From Verrucomicrobiota bacterium (GTDB lineage: Bacteria > Verrucomicrobiota > Verrucomicrobiia > CAIQCK01): a DNA stretch of 64,000 bases. The notes under the pieces are model-generated. The model worked only from the letters and a program-made list of their open reading frames with translations, did no database searches and had not been told where the DNA came from. Shown piece by piece: positions 15,464 through 25,400 of the stretch (position 1 is its first letter; each line of letters opens with the position of its first letter). A program made the translations under genes and the position numbers. The DNA is taken from positions 1 through 64,000 of the forward strand of contig JACRJX010000030.1 of NCBI GenBank assembly GCA_016235595.1. The letters are read 5' to 3'.

Positions 15464-16531
15464 CTAGGTGGCGACGTGTTCGTGGTGGATGAGAAACCGC
15501 TCCCGGCGGCTTCGAACCAGAAGCGACAGAACCACCTTGAGAACCACCGTCAGCGGGACCGCGAATACCAAGCCCAGAAATCCTCCCAGCTCCACGCCCG
15601 CCAGAACAGCGAAGATCATGACGACTGGATGCAGGTGAACGGAGCGCCCTACTACATAAGGAATCAGGACAAAATCATCGATGATCCGGACAACCACGAC
15701 CAAAACAACCACGGCCAAAACCGTGGATAATGACTGGAACTGGAAGTATGTCAGCAACACAGCCAGCGCCCCGCCAATCACGGGTGCCATGAAGGGGATG
15801 GGGTTGACGAGGGCGGTGGTCACGCCGATGAGCACCGCGGCGTTCACGCCGAGGAAGTGAAGCCCCAGGGTCATGAGGAACCCGACGCACAACGACTCGA
15901 TCATCACGCTTCTCATATAAGCGCCCAAGGTGGCGTTGATTTCCGCCAGAAGTCCCAACAGGTTTTCGACATACCGGCTGGAGGTGAGGTTGAACAAGGT
16001 GTCCATCCATTGTTTGCCCTGGACCAGCCCAAAGAAACCGACAAATGGGATGATGATGATCCACAACCCCACATGGGCCAGACCCTCGATATTCACGAAG
16101 AGTTTTTGAACACCATCCATCAGCAAGTCGTCGGTCTGGGCGGGGATTATGAAATGCTTGGCTCCCGCGCCAATCAGGGGCGTAAGCCACGTCTGGATGT
16201 CAGAATTCAAACGGGAAAAAAGACAGTCAAGGTTCTGGCCGTATCGCGGCAAAGCCGCCTGCGTTTGATTGGCCGCGTGAAGCAAAGGCGGAACAAGCGA
16301 CATGCATAGAACCACGCCCAACGTCAGAAGCGCCAGATACAGCACCAACACCACACGGTCCCGCCTCAAGCCGAAAGCGGTAAACCACTCCACCAGCGGA
16401 TTCGCGACATAGGCCAGTATCAACCCAAACGCAAAGGGAAGAACCACAGTAAACGCCTTGACCAGTACGAGCAAAATCAGGACCAAGGCCAGAAGGCAAA
16501 AGACGGCGCGCCAGAAGCGAATCTCGTTCAT
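15464..16531 (-). CDS. AI-2E family transporter (PerM-like permease)
   Basis: The protein has 355 residues. Hydrophobic segments occur at the N-terminus (two segments within residues 8-45), around residue 65, and as several more in the C-terminal half, the usual AI-2E/PerM layout. Typical pieces are LPFAFGLILAYVANPLVEW near the start and a C-terminal region with NPIPFMAPVIGGALA and IIDDFVLIPYVVG. The family includes TqsA-type exporters and other permeases with poorly defined substrates, so the cargo cannot be assigned. The start lies 3 bases after the stop of the cyclic-nucleotide-binding gene on the same strand, suggesting co-transcription. Confidence 0.9.
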   Translation of the reverse strand: MNEIRFWRAVFCLLALVLILLVLVKAFTVVLPFAFGLILAYVANPLVEWFTAFGLRRDRVVLVLYLALLTLGVVLCMSLVPPLLHAANQTQAALPRYGQNLDCLFSRLNSDIQTWLTPLIGAGAKHFIIPAQTDDLLMDGVQKLFVNIEGLAHVGLWIIIIPFVGFFGLVQGKQWMDTLFNLTSSRYVENLLGLLAEINATLGAYMRSVMIESLCVGFLMTLGLHFLGVNAAVLIGVTTALVNPIPFMAPVIGGALAVLLTYFQFQSLSTVLAVVVLVVVVRIIDDFVLIPYVVGRSVHLHPVVMIFAVLAGVELGGFLGLVFAVPLTVVLKVVLSLLVRSRRERFLIHHEHVAT

Positions 16532-16534
16532 GGT

Positions 16535-17035
16535 TCAGTTGCCCTTGTCCAGTTCTTCATTGGCTTTGCGCAAGAGAGCGGAGAGCACAATGGCGATGTT
16601 CTTCATGATGTCGACCCCGATGTCGGGATCCCGGCGCATCAAGGACTCGAGCGCCGTTGCATCCAGCAGGTAAATCTCGCCGTCTTCCGCGACACGGGCC
16701 GTGGCAGTCCGCGGCTGGTGGTCCAGGAGCGCCATCTCGCCAAAAATCTGGCCGGGACCCAGGCGGGCAAGAACCTTGGCCTTGTCGTGGGATGCGCGAC
16801 GGCTCAACTCCACCCCTCCTGAGCGGATGACAAACACGGATTGTCCCGCTCGTCCCTCCTCAAAAATGGTTTCGCCCTCGTAATACTGTCGCTTCTGCAT
16901 GGCTTGCAGGACACGGCGCAGTTGCCTGTCATGAAGCCCGTGAAAGAGAGTGATCTTCCGAAAAAACGCGAGCTCGTCCAAACTCTGCGTGTCCCTGAAC
17001 ATCTTCTTAAGCATCTGGCAGACAAACTCCTTCAC
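16535..17035 (-). CDS. Cyclic-nucleotide-binding domain protein
   Basis: The protein has 166 residues. Residues 25-150 form a Crp-type cNMP-binding beta-roll: FRKITLFHGL, the YYEGETIFEEGRAGQSVFVI strand-turn block, and the phosphate-binding cassette GQIFGEMALLDHQPRTATAR. The cassette has the expected Glu and Arg. There is no C-terminal helix-turn-helix, so it is not a Crp-like transcription factor. It more likely senses a nucleotide and acts on a partner protein. It is followed by the AI-2E permease gene, which may be its target or simply its operon partner. Confidence 0.85.
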   Translation of the reverse strand: MKEFVCQMLKKMFRDTQSLDELAFFRKITLFHGLHDRQLRRVLQAMQKRQYYEGETIFEEGRAGQSVFVIRSGGVELSRRASHDKAKVLARLGPGQIFGEMALLDHQPRTATARVAEDGEIYLLDATALESLMRRDPDIGVDIMKNIAIVLSALLRKANEELDKGN

Positions 17036-17080
17036 GATTCAATTCCTTTCCTGGTCAAAGGACACGAGTTCTGATTCCGA

Positions 17081-17102
17081 CCCCCCCCAAAAAAAAGGGG
17101 GG
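17081..17102. repeat. Homopolymer block C8-A8-G6
   Basis: Eight C, eight A and six G occur in a row, so the outer runs are complementary and could form a 6-bp hairpin with an A-rich loop. It sits about 45 bases upstream of the cyclic-nucleotide-binding gene start (minus strand). It may affect transcription or be prone to slippage. It could also be an assembly or sequencing-sensitive spot. Confidence 0.5.
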
Positions 17103-17274
17103 AACGGTGCCACTTTGTGGCCTCTTCACCGGCTCGGGATGTCTCACCGAGGCAAAATCCATGCGTCACTGCCCGCGCGGACTGCATGGTTACGGTTGTC
17201 TTGTTCATCAGCAATGGAGTTTGAAACGCTTGGCAGTTATTCATGGGCAGGCATCCAGACGCCCCGAGCTAAAC

Positions 17275-17670
17275 TCAACCCGGCTCGCTCGTCTCCAGAC
17301 TCTTGAGCCAAGCCCTTGCCTCATCAATTCCAGTAAACCATCGAGTATTGAAGCCATAATTTGAGGCAACAGTCTGATGAAATGAGTGGAACTTGGCGTG
17401 CTGGTTGGTGTCCACGACCGCAGTTCCCAAGAGACCACGCGTATGCGGGGTCTTTCTGACTCGCAAGTATGTGTCCCCAAAATCCATCCGGCCCTTCAAC
17501 AATCGGACATCCACCAGCAACGCTTTTGCTTCGGCCGTCTTCAGCGTGGCCAGTACTTCATTATGGATCGCGTCCGCAACTGCCGGTGACTCAACATCGC
17601 CTGTAATGACGATCTCAAGAATGCCCTCGTTATGAGACGTCGAAATTTGATATTCAGGTTGCTTTGTCAT
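17275..17670 (-). CDS. STAS/SEC14-like small protein
   Basis: The protein has 131 residues, with an AGGAGG ribosome site a few bases before the ATG. The layout is strand (YQISTSHNEGILEIVITGDV), helix (VADAIHNEVLATLKTAEAKA), strand (LLVDVRLL), then a central region and a C-terminal helix with GIDEARAWLKSL. This resembles the SpoIIAA-like/SEC14 group of the STAS superfamily. Such proteins are often regulatory, but no partner is adjacent. It is transcribed with the same orientation as the cNMP/permease pair, with about 240 bases between them. Confidence in the fold is moderate and in the role low. Confidence 0.7.
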   Translation of the reverse strand: MTKQPEYQISTSHNEGILEIVITGDVESPAVADAIHNEVLATLKTAEAKALLVDVRLLKGRMDFGDTYLRVRKTPHTRGLLGTAVVDTNQHAKFHSFHQTVASNYGFNTRWFTGIDEARAWLKSLETSEPG

Positions 17671-17977
17671 TTCGCAGCCTCCTGCTCTCCTTCAAATATA
17701 TGCCCCGTTCCGCAGATTCAAGCAACCCTTATCCCATTCGCAAAACGTCTCCTCCAGCACCCACTTCACAAACGCTCCAACTTGAGGTTCCTTCGTGTGG
17801 GATGTTGTGCTCGATGGCCCATGCAGGATGGATATAGTGACGGGGTTAATCACACGCGCGCCTTGCCGACTTGGAGGAGATGGCTGAGTTCTGCGTGAAG
17901 CATCGGATCGAGTGATTCGTGCTTGCGCCCGCGCGGGTCGTGGCTACGATTCTGAACTCTTGTTTGCGGAGGCAGCC
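17671..17977. other. Intergenic region between divergent genes
   Basis: About 307 bases separate the minus-strand STAS-like gene from the plus-strand Gfo/Idh gene. I see only their ribosome sites (AGGAGG for the former, GCGGAGG for the latter) and a 12-codon frame with a good ribosome site near 17881. I do not call that frame a gene. Promoters for both neighbours presumably lie here, but no convincing boxes stand out. Confidence 0.5.
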
Positions 17978-19069
17978 ATGAAAAAGGACATCGGAATCGG
18001 AGTGGTGGGAATCGGGATGGGGCTCGACCTTTGCGCGCTCAACGCGGACCCAAATTCGCGCTTCGAGGTGCGCGGCCTGTGCTCGAACACGTTGGAAAAA
18101 CTCGAACAGGCACGGAAGAAAACGGGCATCAAGTTCATCACTACGGATTACCACGAGCTGCTCAAGCGCGGTGACATTCACATCATCGCCCTCTTTACGC
18201 CCGACCATCTGCACGGGCGGCAGTGCATCGAGGCACTGAACGCGGGCAAACACCTGGTCGTCACCAAGCCGTTCACAACCAGCCTTGACGCGGCCGTTCA
18301 GATCGCCCGGCTCGCGGACGAGAAGCATCTCAAGGTGCTCGTGGGCGAGACGTGCCGGTTCTACACGTCGTTCATGGCCGCGAAGAAGCAGTTCGACGAG
18401 GGCCATCTTGGTGACCTGGTGTGGGCCGAGGCGTGGTATATGCATCAACTCGGCGACGCGCTCTTCGACATCACGCCCTGGCGGCTCACCACGCCGCAAG
18501 ACTTCCTTTACGGCGGCGTGTGCCATCCGATGGACTCGCTGGTCTGGTTCATGGGCGAGGTTGAAGAAGTGCACGCCTACGCGTGCAAGAGCACGCTCAT
18601 ACCGCGTTACCCGCTGCCCGAGAATTTCATCATCAATGCTCGGTTCCGCAGCGGGAAGATGGCGCGTCTGGTTGGCTCGTATGGCATCGTTCAGCCACCG
18701 TATCCGATGATGGGCCTCGCGCTCTACGGCACTCGTGGCAGCGCGGTTGCGGACTTCACCGACTTCGAACCGACGTCGCTGAAGGTGCGGCTAAGCGAGC
18801 CGCAGACTGCCGGTGCCACCGACGCGGATGTTGGCCGAACGCGTCAAAAGGCCGCCCCCATCGAATACACCTACCCTCCGGACACGATGGGCGCCTATGG
18901 CCAGGGGCTTGCGGTGCTGCGCTATATGGCCGACTTCGAGGACGCCATCGTAAACGCCCGCCGCCCCGCCATCGACGCTTGGGAAGGCGTGAAGACCATC
19001 GCCGCGCTCGCCGCCTGCTGGGAGTCCATTAAGTCCGGCAAGCCGGCGAAGGTGCAGAACAAGTTCTGA
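17978..19069 (+). CDS. Gfo/Idh/MocA family oxidoreductase
   Basis: The protein has 363 residues from the ATG that follows a GCGGAGG site; an upstream in-frame extension lacks a better start. The N-terminal Rossmann fold opens IGIGVVGIGMGLDLCAL. The family block DIHIIALFTPDHLHGRQCIEALNAGKHLVVTKPFTTS carries the EKP-type Lys motif as TKP. A C-terminal alpha/beta domain follows, with HPMDSLVWFMGEVEEV. These enzymes are NAD(P)-dependent sugar, inositol or sugar-acid dehydrogenases. No signal peptide is seen, so it is cytoplasmic. It stands just ahead of the AraC gene and belongs to the catabolic locus by context. Exact substrate unknown. Confidence 0.88.
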   Translation: MKKDIGIGVVGIGMGLDLCALNADPNSRFEVRGLCSNTLEKLEQARKKTGIKFITTDYHELLKRGDIHIIALFTPDHLHGRQCIEALNAGKHLVVTKPFTTSLDAAVQIARLADEKHLKVLVGETCRFYTSFMAAKKQFDEGHLGDLVWAEAWYMHQLGDALFDITPWRLTTPQDFLYGGVCHPMDSLVWFMGEVEEVHAYACKSTLIPRYPLPENFIINARFRSGKMARLVGSYGIVQPPYPMMGLALYGTRGSAVADFTDFEPTSLKVRLSEPQTAGATDADVGRTRQKAAPIEYTYPPDTMGAYGQGLAVLRYMADFEDAIVNARRPAIDAWEGVKTIAALAACWESIKSGKPAKVQNKF

Positions 19070-19188
19070 TTTTGGGTTCAACATCTTCGCGCTGCGGTGA
19101 GTTCTACGATTTGCGCAGAGACATTGAGGAGTAGACTCCGCTCAAGACAAAGACAGTTGAAGGCTTGTAAAACACGAATAACCAGCAC

Positions 19189-20037
19189 TCAGAGCTGCGT
19201 TTTGCGATAGTTGACTGGGGACTGGCCAAAGTGTTTCTTGAATACGCGTGAGAAGTAAAACGGACAGGCGAAGCCGCACGCGTCGGCAATCTCGGCCACG
19301 CTCTGGCGCGTGTTGGCCAGTTGCTGGCGGGCTACTTGCAGGCGGCGCTGGTTGAGCCATTCCATGGGCCTGAGGCCGGTCTCGCGCTTGAACGCGCGGC
19401 CGAAATAAACCGGAGTCAATCCCGCCGCTCGCGCCCAGTCGGCCAGCGTGATGACTTGCGACAGCCGCGGCACGACCCATGCCTCTGCCATCAGGATGCG
19501 ATCGACCACGTTGCGAGCCGCGTCGGCTGCGGGCAGCAGCGGCGGGCGCAGGCGATTTAGCAGGCCAGCCAGCCATTCCAAGACGGCCCCGGCCATCTCC
19601 AGGTCGCGAAAGCGGGACGTGCCGGCTTTGATGCGGAGGACTTTTTCGAACTCACGCACGAACTCGGCCGGATCGCGCCAGGTATATCGCCGCTTGAACC
19701 GTCGGTGCAGGAGCAGGTTTGCCGCGCTGCCCTGACGCAGCGCCAGCGACGCGCTCAGGCTGACATGCGGCCGGGCGGGGTCGTGGCCGTAGCTGAATTG
19801 CTCGCCGCCTCGAAGCACCAGCAGGTCGCCCCGGCGCAGAACCATGCGCCGGTCATTGACGATCGCCCAGCAGGAGTTTTTCTCCACGAAGAAGAAAGAA
19901 ACCATGTCGGCCGCCAGCCGCGCGGGCCTGACGCTCCACTTGGCGTAGCCGCCGTAGCGCCCAAACCAGTGGACGCGCAAACCCAGCTCGCCCTGGAAGA
20001 GAGGTTTCCAGTCCTTGTGATACGGCTGCCAGTGCAT
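19189..20037 (-). CDS. AraC family transcriptional regulator
   Basis: The protein has 282 residues. Residues 1-130 form an AraC-type ligand-binding beta-barrel, with RRGDLLVLRGGEQFSYGHDP as its core. Residues 185-280 form the double helix-turn-helix: TLADWARAAGLTPVYFGRAF and SVAEIADACGFACPFYFSRV, then the typical KHFGQSPVNYR ending. It is divergent from the ten-gene catabolic operon, with 73 bases between the two starts. It probably controls that operon in response to a sugar-derived inducer. The preceding Gfo/Idh gene converges on it. Confidence 0.92.
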   Translation of the reverse strand: MHWQPYHKDWKPLFQGELGLRVHWFGRYGGYAKWSVRPARLAADMVSFFFVEKNSCWAIVNDRRMVLRRGDLLVLRGGEQFSYGHDPARPHVSLSASLALRQGSAANLLLHRRFKRRYTWRDPAEFVREFEKVLRIKAGTSRFRDLEMAGAVLEWLAGLLNRLRPPLLPAADAARNVVDRILMAEAWVVPRLSQVITLADWARAAGLTPVYFGRAFKRETGLRPMEWLNQRRLQVARQQLANTRQSVAEIADACGFACPFYFSRVFKKHFGQSPVNYRKTQL

Positions 20038-20110
20038 GGTTGAAATAATGCATGTTTTTCCCGTGCGCCGTCTATGTCAAATATGGCGGCGTTGGGTCAG
20101 AATCCGGCCC
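20038..20110. promoter_or_regulatory. Divergent control region, AraC gene / catabolic operon
   Basis: Only 73 bases separate the AraC start from the operon start, so both promoters and the AraC binding sites must lie here or inside the flanking genes. The stretch GTTGAAATAATGCATG is AT-rich against its surroundings. I cannot define operator half-sites by eye. Confidence 0.4.
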
Positions 20111-21358
20111 ATGAACTCTGACGCCATGAATTCCAATTCACCTCACAGCAAACCAGACTCCCCAAGCTCAAGCCTGCACTCACGCCGAAGTTTTCTTGGA
20201 TTGACCGGCACCTTCGCGGCGGCGCTGGCTTGGAAACAGACGGCTCAGGCTGCGGAGAAACCCATCCCCGGTTTTGAGAAGGTCGCCGTCGACCCCAACG
20301 CCTCCAAAGGATGGAAGCCGGTGTCGGATCGCAAGATTCGCGTGGGCATCGCCGGTTACGGCTTGTGCAAGTTTGGTGCGGCGTGGAGTTTTCAGGACCA
20401 TCCGAACGTCCAGGTCGTGGCCGTCAGCGATCTCATTCCCGATCGTTGCGACGGACTGGCCAAGGCCTGCCGTTGCAGTAAAACATATCCGTCGCTCGAA
20501 GAAATGGTCAAAGACGACACCATCGAGGCGATATTCGTGGCGACCGACGCGCCCAGCCATGCCCGGCATTGCATCGAGGTTCTGAAACACGGCAAGCACG
20601 TTGCCACGGCTGTGCCGGCGGTTTTTGGATCACTGGAACATGCCGAACCGCTCCTCCAAGCCGTCAAGTCCAGCGGCAAGAAATATATGATGTTAGAAAC
20701 ATCCTGTTTCCACGCCGACCTCCATGCGATGCGGCAGATTTACAAAGCCGGTGGTCTGGGCAAGCTGGTTTATGCGGAGGGGGAATACTACCATTACATG
20801 AGTGAACCGCTGCCGTCCTACAAGGAATGGCGCGTCGGCCTGCCACCGCAGTTCTATCCCACGCACTCCAACGCCTATTATGTGGGCGTGACCGGCGGGA
20901 GCTTCACTGAGGTTTCGTGCATGGGCATGCCGAGCGTGGTCAAGCACCTGCAAGCGGCGAACAACCGCTACCAGAATCCGTTCGGCACCGAGATCGCGTT
21001 GTTCCGCACGAGCGAAGGCGGGATGGCGCGGATGGCGGTCAGTTGGGACACACCCGGCGTTGGCGGGGAAATGGGCCGGATTCGCGGGCAGCGGGGCACT
21101 TTCTACGACAAGTATCAGGGGTTGGAAAAGAAGCTGCCATCCTTGGAACGCCCGCCGCTGCCGGCCCGCGTTGCCAGCGGCCACCACGGCGGCTCACATG
21201 GCCACCTGATGAACGAGTTCGTCACAGCGATTCTCGAAGACCGCAAGCCGCTGGTGGATATTGTGGCGGCGTTGAACATGAGCGTCGCCGGCATCGTGGC
21301 GCATCAGTCCGCCCTGAAGGATGGCGAGTTGCTGAAAATCCCGCAGTTCACATTGTGA
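20111..21358 (+). CDS. Gfo/Idh/MocA oxidoreductase with Tat-type leader
   Basis: The protein has 415 residues from the ATG after GGCCC; earlier codons look untranslated. The leader SRRSFLGLTGTFAAALAW has the twin-arginine motif, so the folded protein with bound cofactor is probably exported. The Rossmann domain (about residues 70-190) starts IRVGIAGYGLCKFGAAWSF and contains EAIFVATDAPSHARHCIEVL. The C-terminal domain contains HADLHAMRQIYKAGGLGKLV. Exported Gfo/Idh proteins of this type are common in Planctomycetes and Verrucomicrobia. It is the first gene of the ten-gene operon, with 19 bases to the next gene. Confidence 0.88.
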   Translation: MNSDAMNSNSPHSKPDSPSSSLHSRRSFLGLTGTFAAALAWKQTAQAAEKPIPGFEKVAVDPNASKGWKPVSDRKIRVGIAGYGLCKFGAAWSFQDHPNVQVVAVSDLIPDRCDGLAKACRCSKTYPSLEEMVKDDTIEAIFVATDAPSHARHCIEVLKHGKHVATAVPAVFGSLEHAEPLLQAVKSSGKKYMMLETSCFHADLHAMRQIYKAGGLGKLVYAEGEYYHYMSEPLPSYKEWRVGLPPQFYPTHSNAYYVGVTGGSFTEVSCMGMPSVVKHLQAANNRYQNPFGTEIALFRTSEGGMARMAVSWDTPGVGGEMGRIRGQRGTFYDKYQGLEKKLPSLERPPLPARVASGHHGGSHGHLMNEFVTAILEDRKPLVDIVAALNMSVAGIVAHQSALKDGELLKIPQFTL

Positions 21359-21377
21359 GGGTGCCGTTGGCCGGGAC

Positions 21378-22487
21378 ATGAACACGATTTGGATCGAGGA
21401 GAAACAACTAGCCCGGGCGCTCCAGCGCAATGAAGCGTTCTGGAAGGGCGAGCTCGATCAGGGCCCGTTGCTGTGGGTGACTGCGCCCGGCACAAAGCCT
21501 TCGCAGTCTGTGTCGGAGCCTGCTTCGGAAGAAGAGTTGTGGACGAACGTGGATTACGTGATGGCGGCGGCCAACCACACGCTCGGCGGCACTCACTATG
21601 CAGGTGATGCGCTGCCGGTCTTCTGTCCATGGCTGGGGCCGGACCAGTTCGCCGCGTGGCTCGGCGCAGACCTCGAACTCCGGCCGCGCCAAAACACTTC
21701 CTGGTGCAAACCGTTCGTGCAGGATTGGACCGGGCATTCGCAACTGCGGATCGACCCGGAGAACCGGTGGTGGCGGCTCTACCTGCAATTGCTGCGGGAG
21801 TCGGTCCGCGTCGGCGAAAGCAAATGGGTAACCGGCTATCCCGATCTGCACACTGGCATTGACGCCCTGAGCGCCATCCGTGGCCCCGAAAACCTGGCCA
21901 CGGATCTCGTCAATAATCCCGACGCCATCCATCAAGCCATGCGGCAGATGACTGACTCGTGGAAGTTTGTCGTGGACACGGTTTCAGAGATCATCCTGCC
22001 GGCCGGTCAGGGCACGTCGAACTGGACGATGGGCTGGAGCCAGGATCGTTTTCTGTGCATCGGGCAAAACGATTTTTCATGTATGATCAGCCCGGATATG
22101 TTTGAGGCGTTTTGCGCGCAGGACAATCTGGAATGCTGCGCCCATGTGGACCATTCGTTGTATCACCTCGACGGCCCCGGAGCCGTCCGGCACGTGCCGT
22201 TGCTGCTGCAATGGGAGCGACTGGACTGCATCCAGTGGATTCAAGGTGCGGGCAACCCTTTGCCCTCGCAATGGCTGGACCTCCTGCGGCGCATTCAGGC
22301 CGGCGGGAAATCCATCCAGCTTTACTATGGTGGAGACCACGGTGGTGACGCCGACCTGAAACATGAGATAAGTGTCCTCTGTGGCGCGCTGGATCCGACG
22401 CGGCTGTTCATCTGGGCAACCGCGGATTCGGCGGAGACCGCGGAGGACATCGTCCGCTACAGCCGCCGCGCCGGTTTACGACCATGA
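21378..22487 (+). CDS. Uroporphyrinogen decarboxylase-like (UroD/MtaA superfamily)
   Basis: The protein has 369 residues. The TIM-barrel UroD superfamily is suggested by the LHTGIDALSAIRGPENLATDLV block, the internal MISPDMFEAFCAQ helix, and the C-terminal CCAHVDHSLYHLDGPGAVRH followed by IQWIQGAGNP. True HemE residues are not evident and the context is catabolic rather than haem synthesis. It therefore belongs to the large set of UroD-like proteins of unknown substrate, some of which are corrinoid methyltransferases. It overlaps the next gene by ATGA, which indicates co-translation. Confidence 0.8.
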   Translation: MNTIWIEEKQLARALQRNEAFWKGELDQGPLLWVTAPGTKPSQSVSEPASEEELWTNVDYVMAAANHTLGGTHYAGDALPVFCPWLGPDQFAAWLGADLELRPRQNTSWCKPFVQDWTGHSQLRIDPENRWWRLYLQLLRESVRVGESKWVTGYPDLHTGIDALSAIRGPENLATDLVNNPDAIHQAMRQMTDSWKFVVDTVSEIILPAGQGTSNWTMGWSQDRFLCIGQNDFSCMISPDMFEAFCAQDNLECCAHVDHSLYHLDGPGAVRHVPLLLQWERLDCIQWIQGAGNPLPSQWLDLLRRIQAGGKSIQLYYGGDHGGDADLKHEISVLCGALDPTRLFIWATADSAETAEDIVRYSRRAGLRP

Positions 22488-25400
22488 AACACCTGATGAC
22501 TATCCTGTTTGGCGTCTTGGTTTCTTCCGCTTGGGCGGCCACCGTCCAGGAACGCTACTACGGCCACGAAACCGTCCATGACGCGCACGGCGTGATCGCG
22601 CCGTGGTATCGCGGGCTGAACGGCCAGTGCGACCTGCGTGTGCGCATCGCGGCGGAGACGCTGAAGCGTTATCCGTGGACCCAGACAACCAACGCCATCG
22701 CCGCGTATCCGCATTACGTTTTCACCGGCCACTGGAAGATCGCGCCCGACGGTGCGATCACGCCGCTGGCGACGGTCGACTGGCACAACGGCGATCTTGG
22801 CCAACGTGCGACCAGCGTGCTCAACGGCTTTGTGGACTACTACCGCTATACCGGCGACCCGGCGGCCATCGCCCACGTCACCTATATGGCGGATTACGTG
22901 CTGGATCATTGTGTGACAGCGGACGATCACCCATGGCCCGGCTTGTTCATCAGCGCGCCAACCAAGGGCAAGACCTACCACAAAGCCGACCCGACGGGGA
23001 TGATCCAAATCGACATCGTTGGATCAACCGGCGAGGGCCTGCTGCGCGCGTATCAGCTCACCGGCAACACGCGCTGGCTGGAGGCGGCGAAACATTGGGC
23101 GGATGTTCTTGCCGCGAAATGCAATCTCAATCCCGGTGCCGACCCGTGGCCGCGTTACGCCAATCCTGACGATGCGAAGTGGGGAAAGCAGGCATTCGGC
23201 AACAAACAAACGTCCGGTGTGGTGATGATCGCGCGTTTTTTGGATGAGGTCATCCGGCTGGGCTACACGGGCAAGGACAATGCCATTGTGGCCGCGCGCG
23301 ACGCTGGCCGGCGCTACCTGCGCGACAAGCTGCTGCCGATGTGGTGGGTCAACGACACGTGGGGCCGCTACTTCTGGGACTGGGAAGACGCGGTGCAGTC
23401 GTGCCTCATCACCTCCGAGGTGGCGCGATACATCATGGACAACAAGGCCGAATTTCCCAACTGGGGCTGCGACGCGCGGAACATCCTCACGCTGTTCTTC
23501 AACCACACCAGCGTCAGCCCCGCCTCCAACGGCGACGTATATAGCGGCGCCTGGGCGTATCCGGAATCATCGAGTTGCTGCGGGCGCTCGCTCTGGTATA
23601 GCCCGATGATTCACGCGCCCGCCTTCGCGCAATACGCCGTGGAGACGGACGACGCCTGGATGCGTGAACTGGCTTACCGCCAGATGGTGCTGCAAACCTA
23701 CGACGTGCATGAAACAGGCGTCTCCGAGGACAACATAGACGGCGGCGCCATTGTCAACGGCGCGTGGTTCAACATCGCACATCCGTTGCCACTGCGGTTC
23801 GTGCTGGCCGGCATCGGCTGGCTGCCGGAAGAAGTGGGTGCCAGCCGGGAGAACCACATCGTTCGCTCGACGGCGGTGGTGAACTCGGTGAGTTACGGCG
23901 ACGGCCGGATCGAATACACGACCTTCGATGCGCCGGCAAACACCACCGAAGTGTTGCGTCTCGCGTTTACGCCAAGGACGGTGACGGCGGACGGGAAGAA
24001 ACTGGAGCAACGGGCAAACACGGATGCGAACGGCTACGCGGTAAAGATGCTCTCCAACGGGGATGCGATCGTCACCATCCGGCACGACGGCGCGAAGAAC
24101 ATTGTCGTTGCCGGCACCGACCCGCAACAGGTGCTCGACGGTGTGGCATTGGCGCGCGAAGGCGCAGCGGTCATCGCTACGTTCGAAGGAAATCAGGTCC
24201 GCCTGATTGGGCGTGCGGGCCCTGACGGTGGCCTGGCCGATGTCTATCTCGACGGTCAGAAGCAGTTGGTTCATATTGATTGCTGGAATCCAACTCCGCG
24301 CAACGGTCAGGTGCTCTACTATAAGAACGGCTTGGCACAGGGCCGGCACACGCTAAAAATCGTGCCGCGCGACGAACACAACCCGTATTCGAAGGGCAAC
24401 CTCGTCGGCGTGGAGGCCGTGCAGTTCTCCAGCGAGAACAAAGCGCACGGTTTCCCGTCCGGAACCGGGCCAGTGGAGACTCAGCGGATGATTTTTGGCT
24501 GCACGAGCGGAAATGACTGCCGCGACTCACAAGGCCGGAGTTGGCGGCCTGCCACCGAGTTTATCACCCGCTCGAGCCAAGGCACGGACTCGGTGGTCAC
24601 TTCGTGGTGGCCCACGCCAGCCACAAATGCGATCAGCGGCACATCAGACCCTGAACTGTATCGCTACGGCATTCACGGTCACGAATTCTGGGTGAACGCA
24701 ACAGTCGGGCCGGGCAAGTATCACGTGCGGCTGAAGTTTGCCGCCACGCGCGGACTCGACACGCGTCTGAACTGCTTTGACATCCTCATCAATGGCCGGC
24801 GCGTCGTAACCAAACTCGACGTTGCCACCGCGGCCGGCGGGCCAAACCGCGCGTTGGACCTCGTCTTCAACGACATCGCGCCGCGCAACGGCATCATCGA
24901 GGTTCGCTTCAAAGCCGCGCGCGTCATGGATTGCGACAAGCTTTTTCGCGGTGAAGCGTTCGTTCAAGCCCTCGAACTCGGCCTCGGCGACGGCGGCAGA
25001 GGAGCGCAGCCCGTTTCCTCGTCCGCGCCGGAGCCAACCGGCAATCTGCTGATAAATCCGGGGTTCGAGGAGACGAATCACGGCGCAACGATGCTGCGCG
25101 GCACACAGCGCGACGTTGCAGGATGGACCTATCAGTTTGCCGGACAGACAAAGTCCTACATCTGGCAGGAAGCGGACTACATCAAACATCCAGAGTGGGG
25201 CTTGCCGGAGTTTCACAGCGGCAAGGGCGCCATTCGCACCCACGGCGACGGCAACGCCCACACGATGATCGCGCAGGATGTTGATGTCGCGCCCAAGACA
25301 GCTTACACGGCATCCGTCTGGGTGCGCACTGCGGACCTGCACGGCAAAGGCTTCGGCCATGGTCCCAAAGACTCCGCCAGCCTGGTCCTCCTGGAGCTTG

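Noticed and set aside
15464-15730. C-terminal part of the plus-strand frame that continues from the integrase fragment
   Set aside because: It is antisense to the AI-2E permease gene, and its sequence there matches no integrase domain. Only the first 95 codons are supported.
17881-17916. Twelve-codon frame with a GGAGGAG site before the Gfo/Idh gene
   Set aside because: It is too short, shows no leader-peptide features and no attenuator hairpin follows. It may be chance.
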